Shown here piece by piece: positions 60,301 through 64,000 of a stretch of DNA of 64,000 bases. The notes under the pieces are model-generated. The model was not told the DNA's origin. It searched no databases and worked only from the letters and a program-made list of their open reading frames with translations. Source of the DNA: Lathyrus oleraceus. Taxonomy: Eukaryota > Streptophyta > Magnoliopsida > Fabales > Fabaceae. A program made the position numbers and the translations under genes. The stretch is taken from positions 272,002,916-272,066,915 of the forward strand of contig NC_066583.1 of NCBI RefSeq assembly GCF_024323335.1, written 5' to 3'. The first letter of the stretch is position 1, and every line of letters begins with the position of its first letter.

Positions 60301-61040
60301 GAACAAGATCTTCAACTTTCATGTTGGGCAAAAATTCATTTGAGGCTTGTATCACAATGTAAGTTTGAGGATTAAGACTTTCCATTTATGGCAAGTTTTA
60401 GTTACAGGCCCAGTTTCCATTTTGGGAAATTTATGATCTGGCTTCAAATTCTTCCATGATGGTGCTTGGCATGATGTATGATGACTATTTGGACATGAAT
60501 GAACTCTCACAAACCAATTCCAATCATCCAATCACTGATTAAATGGACAGTTGACCAACAGTTGACTTTTAGGGTTTTTGACTGTCTGTGCATTGACTGA
60601 TGAATTCCAAACCCTAATTCCTTGAGAATTTGACTTCAAATGATGTCCCAAGTTGTATGAACTCTTGATTATTGACCATGGTGCCCAAATTCCACAAGAA
60701 TGACCACCATCCACTGCTTTGACTGATTGTTGACTGTTTAGGGTTTTGACCTGGTTGTGCATTGACTGCTGACCTCTGAGCCTTCCACCCTTGACTTGAA
60801 CACTTCAAAAAGACCTCCAAGTCATGTGAACTTGTTGGACAAACCCTAGGGCTTTGATTCCTTGAGAAACACCTTTGCTTGCTTGGTTGACTGATCAGGA
60901 GATTAGTTTGACCTAATTCTTGATTGCTTGCTCTTGAGGCAACTGAGGGATAATGCAAATGCTATGCAATGGATCATGATATGCTATGACCTAATATGAA
61001 AATGTATGTATAATGGTAGGTGCAAATTTGAGGTGCTACA
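54357..61040 (-). repeat. 5' LTR of the Ogre element
   Basis: This 6684-bp repeat of 34876-41560 lies next to the primer site, so it carries the active promoter. I did not locate a convincing TATA box. Substitutions noted against the other copy lie at about 54846, 54957, 57579, 58527, 58774 and 60373. Confidence 0.97.
55359..55571. repeat. Hairpin repeat array, ACTTGC ... GCAAGT (x7), in the 5' LTR
   Basis: This is the counterpart of 35878-36090, with the same seven units and no change seen. Confidence 0.92.
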
Positions 61041-61045
61041 GTCTC
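61041..61045. repeat. Target site duplication GTCTC, right copy (Ogre)
   Basis: The five bases after the LTR end GGTGCTACA match 34871-34875. Confidence 0.95.
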
Positions 61046-61620
61046 CAATTAGGTTTTGAGTCATTCTATTTATAGCCATAGAATGCACTAAATTTATGCC
61101 TTCTATTCCATGTGAACCAGCTGTACAACATTAGGTTATCAATCAAAATTTTCCTAAAATGTCTTAACATTTAGAAAACAGAATTTGTTAACCACAATTC
61201 AAATCTCTGATTCCTCAATCACGAAAGTCACAAGGGAATGCTTAATATTCCTAGAATATTCTGTAAACGGTTAAACACACAAATGTTACCAAGTGCGAAA
61301 CCTATTCCAGACAAGATGTCACAACCACATCTTAGGACATCTTGTTCAACATGTTGCAGCTATGTTAGTTTTACCAAAATTACTACCAATCAAAACAACA
61401 AGGAACTAACCATCTTTCCTTTTGGCACATTTTGGCTAAAACAACCAAGTACACCTTGCACACCTGTACCACAGTCCAGGTTGACACCATATGACTGGAA
61501 CATCAACAGAACAAAATCAAACACACATATATTACAGGGGTACTCAAGAAATCACATCAGTCGGAGTCAGTGGTTAGTACTCCCCCTGTTTCACAAAACC
61601 AGGACTCCCCCTCAAGGGAA
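61041..61620 (-). repeat. Probable copia LTR, right half, with promoter and purine tract
   Basis: Read on the minus strand there is a TATA box CTATAAATAGA at 61075-61065. On the far side are two purine-rich tracts (GAGGGGGAGTCC near 61605, CAGGGGGAGTACT near 61580), as beside the 3' LTR of SIRE/Maximus-type elements. The LTR would thus run from here to the left half before 34875. The border near 61560 is not exact. The ORF at 61238-61729 is on the opposite strand and looks accidental. Confidence 0.45.
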
Positions 61621-61758
61621 CATCCAAAACAATATGAATTGTCCAAGTTCAAACATCAAAGGCATATGCAGCAGACGAACAATAAGCCTCATAAATAAGA
61701 GAAATAAAGGTTCTCCACCCCCTTCTTAGCCATAATTTGACACAGGTAAGCATCTAAC
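61621..61758. other. Short unassigned spacer before the second Ogre LTR
   Basis: There is no primer binding site next to 61759, so the LTR that follows is not a minus-strand 5' LTR. The last five bases, CTAAC, would be the left target duplication, but the matching copy is outside the window. Confidence 0.5.
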
Positions 61759-64000
61759 TGTCGCATCCGCGAAAAACAACCGGCGGGCTAAAACAAAACA
61801 ACACAGAGCCGCCATCGTGCGTTATTTATCCCAAAAGAGGGAAAGGAAACGCTCAGAGTAAACCTGGAAACAGCATGGTCTCGCGACCAAAGAGAATGGG
61901 ATCGGGAGTTGGTTACACAAGGGGAAGGTATTAGCACCCCTCACGTCCGTCGTACTCGACGGGATCCACGCTCAAAAGATAGGAAAAGGTTGCTAAAACA
62001 AACATCACACACACACAATGAAAACAACACAGGTGGGAGAAGAGGGAAGAGGGCTCGATAGGACATCGCATCCTATGCCTACGTATCTCGTCTGGGACGA
62101 GAATCAGAGCTGCCGTAGTTCGGCTCACGCACGCCGAAACAAACACACGCACAAAAAGGCAAACATGGAACCCGAACGCTAATTGCTGGACTTACATCAG
62201 CTTCCGAACCAAACAAACCCACACTGGAAACCAGATGCCACTTGATGGACTTATACATATTCTTCATCATCGGAATATTGTGAAGCCATTAATGCTAGAT
62301 TTGCACATTTGTTGCTTTCCGATCCGGATGAAGAACTTATCTCATTATCTTCCCATGCAACATACACATTTTTATTCTTGAATTCCTTCTTGCTTTTAAA
62401 GCCACATTTCTTGGAGAGTTTTGGACAATCCGGATTTATATGACCTAACTTTCCACATTCATAGCATGTGACATCTTGTGTAGATGTGGAAGCCTCCCTT
62501 TTCCTGAAATGTTTATTTCTTTTTGTATGGAAAGATTTGTCATTTTTTCCAAAAAACTTATCAAGCCTTTTAACAAGGATCATGGAATTTTCATCTTCCT
62601 CCAGTGCGTCATCATATTTATCTTCCTTTGAGTCTACTTTCAAAGTAATGCCTTTGGATTTCTTCTCTTGACTTTCATGCTTTTCAAGTCTTGGAAGTTC
62701 AATTTCATGTTCTTGGAGTTTTCCGAATAATGATGCGGACGTCATGGTAGAAATACTTTTCTTCTCCGATATAGTCGTTACTTTTGGTTTCCATTCTCTA
62801 GTCAAGGATCTTAGTATTTTAAGGTTTAGATCATCATTTTAAGGTTGGAAAGTCCGAATAATGTCATCTTTAAGGAATCACAAAAACAGCGAGAGAGGTG
62901 GGGGGACTCCAAGCACACAACAAAAGGATACGGAATGCCAATTGCTGGGCTTACATCCGTCTCCTACACACACAAGAAGAACAAGCAACAAGTTACTAAG
63001 GATTCGGGAGCTCGAGCCTAGCAACTGTCAAGCAAACACACACAAGAAGAAAAAGGGTGAAAAACAAAAAGGGTGCCCGGAGAGATCTCGTGCGACCTCC
63101 TGCCTACGTACCTCATCTGGTATGAGGATCAGGGCAACGTAGTTCCCCTTAACAGGGGAGATACTCTCTCCTAACCAGAGACTGGGAAATGACCAACTAA
63201 AAGGGAGACTGACTCGAGCCTAATAGTTATCATGTATTCCACAATGGTCCTAGGTTGAGTTTTCTATCTACTTGCACAGCAGCAAGCTAATCCTAACCAG
63301 GCAAAGCAAAGCATGCAAGCACAATCAAAACAAAGCAAACATTCACAGTTAGCACACACTATATACAGACAGATGTGGCTCAATCAAGGGTTAGGCTGCA
63401 AAAGCAAGCCAACTGTATCAGGGTGAGGTTAGCTCTTAACCCTGACATTGAGAGTCAGGGTGAAGCTGATGAAAGGTGAGTGAAGATTAGACTTCACAGC
63501 TCTTATCCCTGGCCAGGGAGAGCTTCAGACAATGAAGTGTGGGTTCAAAAAGTGGGAACCCTTCTACACTTATGACTCTGACTCAACTGTACAACTGTAC
63601 AAGGATCTTGGGTTTCTATCCTCAAGGCATCAACATGTAATGTGAGCCAAGGGATGACTCAACAGAAGAGCAGGAGATGGATTGCACATCTCTTGTGTCT
63701 GCCAATTGCCTTATTCAAGGTCTTTTCCTGCTTGGGGACAAAGATAAACAAGCACAATCATTGCCTCTTAAGGAGGACTTCAGACAGGTGCCCGGCCAAG
63801 TAACAGGCCAGGTCTTCCAGACTACATGGAGTTAGTGATGCTATACCTCAATTGGTTAACACAACCAAGCAACAACACAAGCAAGTTCAAAATGAACTAG
63901 AGCAACTAAGGTACCTGAAATCAATCCAATATGATCAGTACTCAGCTCAAACAGTTAAACAGACAAGTTAAAAGTTAACTGTACACAAGCAATGCATCAA
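61759..64000 (-). repeat. Second Ogre-type LTR, partial (cut by window end)
   Basis: It starts TGTCGCATCCGCGAAAAAC and follows the order of the first Ogre LTR with clear divergence (GAGCCGCCA, GGTCTCGCGACC, TATTAGCACCCC, GCCCGGAGAGATC, CAGACAGGTGCCCGG). Only one ACTTGCACAG-type hairpin unit is present, against seven in the other element. Without a primer site on its left it is a 3' LTR or a solo LTR. The copia gag fragment at 62253-62905 interrupts it. Confidence 0.88.
62253..62905 (-). pseudogene. Copia gag fragment inserted in the second Ogre LTR
   Basis: The minus-strand frame (open at 62251-62805, 184 codons) reads LTREWKPKVTTISEKKS, then SLFGKLQEHEIELPRLEK, then a CCHC knuckle CYECGKLGHINPDC and an acidic Ser-rich tail SSSSGSESNKCANLALM. 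This is the C-terminal half of a Ty1/copia gag (UBN2 type). Gag homology continues to about 62880 with stops. There is no protease, integrase or RT, so it is a stray fragment. The Ogre LTR resumes at CTCCAAGCACAC near 62907. Confidence 0.8.

Larger units (their letters stand above)
34876..61040 (-). mobile_element. Complete Ogre-type Ty3/gypsy (Tat lineage) retrotransposon, 26.2 kb, minus strand
   Basis: The element is 26165 bp. LTRs of 6685 and 6684 bp begin TGTAGCACC and end GATGCGACA in the sense reading. The target duplication is GTCTC. The sense order is LTR, tRNA-Arg-type primer site, leader, ORF1, gag-protease, a predicted intron, RT with two RNase H regions, integrase, tandem repeats, purine tract, LTR. 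ORF1 ahead of gag, the intron before RT and the great length are hallmarks of Ogre. All frames are open and the LTRs are nearly identical, so it is recent and possibly competent. Confidence 0.97.

Noticed and set aside
61238..61729. 163-codon plus-strand ORF beside the Ogre element
   Set aside because: It lies opposite a copia LTR with a TATA box and purine tracts on the other strand, and no domain is recognised.

Overview
The window is plant nuclear DNA made almost entirely of nested and duplicated transposable elements. I see no host protein-coding gene and no convincing rRNA or tRNA gene. The strongest taxonomic clue is a 26-kb Ogre-type Ty3/gypsy element (Tat lineage) with 6.7-kb LTRs, an extra ORF1 and an intron before reverse transcriptase. 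Ogre elements dominate vetch/pea-tribe legume genomes, so a Fabeae legume such as Pisum, Vicia, Lathyrus or Lens is the best guess. This is inference from element types, not from a marker gene.

Layout. (1) 250-8837: a complete minus-strand Tekay-type chromovirus with 2026-bp LTRs and target duplication CATAT. It sits in a fragment of a MULE-related repeat (1-249 plus 8843 to about 9110). Its pol carries one nonsense codon and one frameshift. Each LTR holds four 72-bp repeats with paired copies of the palindrome GTTAACCGGTTAAC. (2) About 9222-22175 and 22230-31321: two diverged tandem copies of a roughly 7.5-kb unit. Each has a decayed MULE transposase, a SINE-like head, the 3' part of an old plus-strand Ogre-like LTR with its primer binding site, and a short gag remnant. 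Copy 1 was later hit by a CACTA transposon (15100-20594, duplication GTA). Copy 2 was hit by what looks like a solo copia LTR (26193-27621). (3) 31322 to about 34560: non-coding, repeat-like sequence. (4) About 34560-34875 and 61041 to about 61620: two halves of a probable minus-strand copia LTR, split by the Ogre element at 34876-61040 (duplication GTCTC). (5) 61759-64000: the start of a second, diverged Ogre LTR, cut by the window end and interrupted by a copia gag fragment.

Two gene sets look intact. The Ogre element has ORF1, gag-pro and RT-RNaseH-integrase in order. A predicted 254-bp intron joins gag-pro to pol in frame, and its LTRs differ at only about six positions, so it inserted very recently and may be competent. 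The CACTA element carries a 13-exon minus-strand gene that splices in frame to about 723 codons. Its product has a plant-transposase-like N-terminal part, a coiled coil and a C-terminal Ulp1-type cysteine protease with its catalytic residues. No TNP2 transposase is visible, so this element probably depends on a transposase made elsewhere.

Order of events inferred from nesting: MULE, SINE and the old Ogre-like LTR came first, then the tandem duplication, then CACTA and the solo LTR in single copies. Tekay (about 15 LTR differences) and Ogre (about 6 over 6.7 kb) are the youngest insertions by LTR identity.
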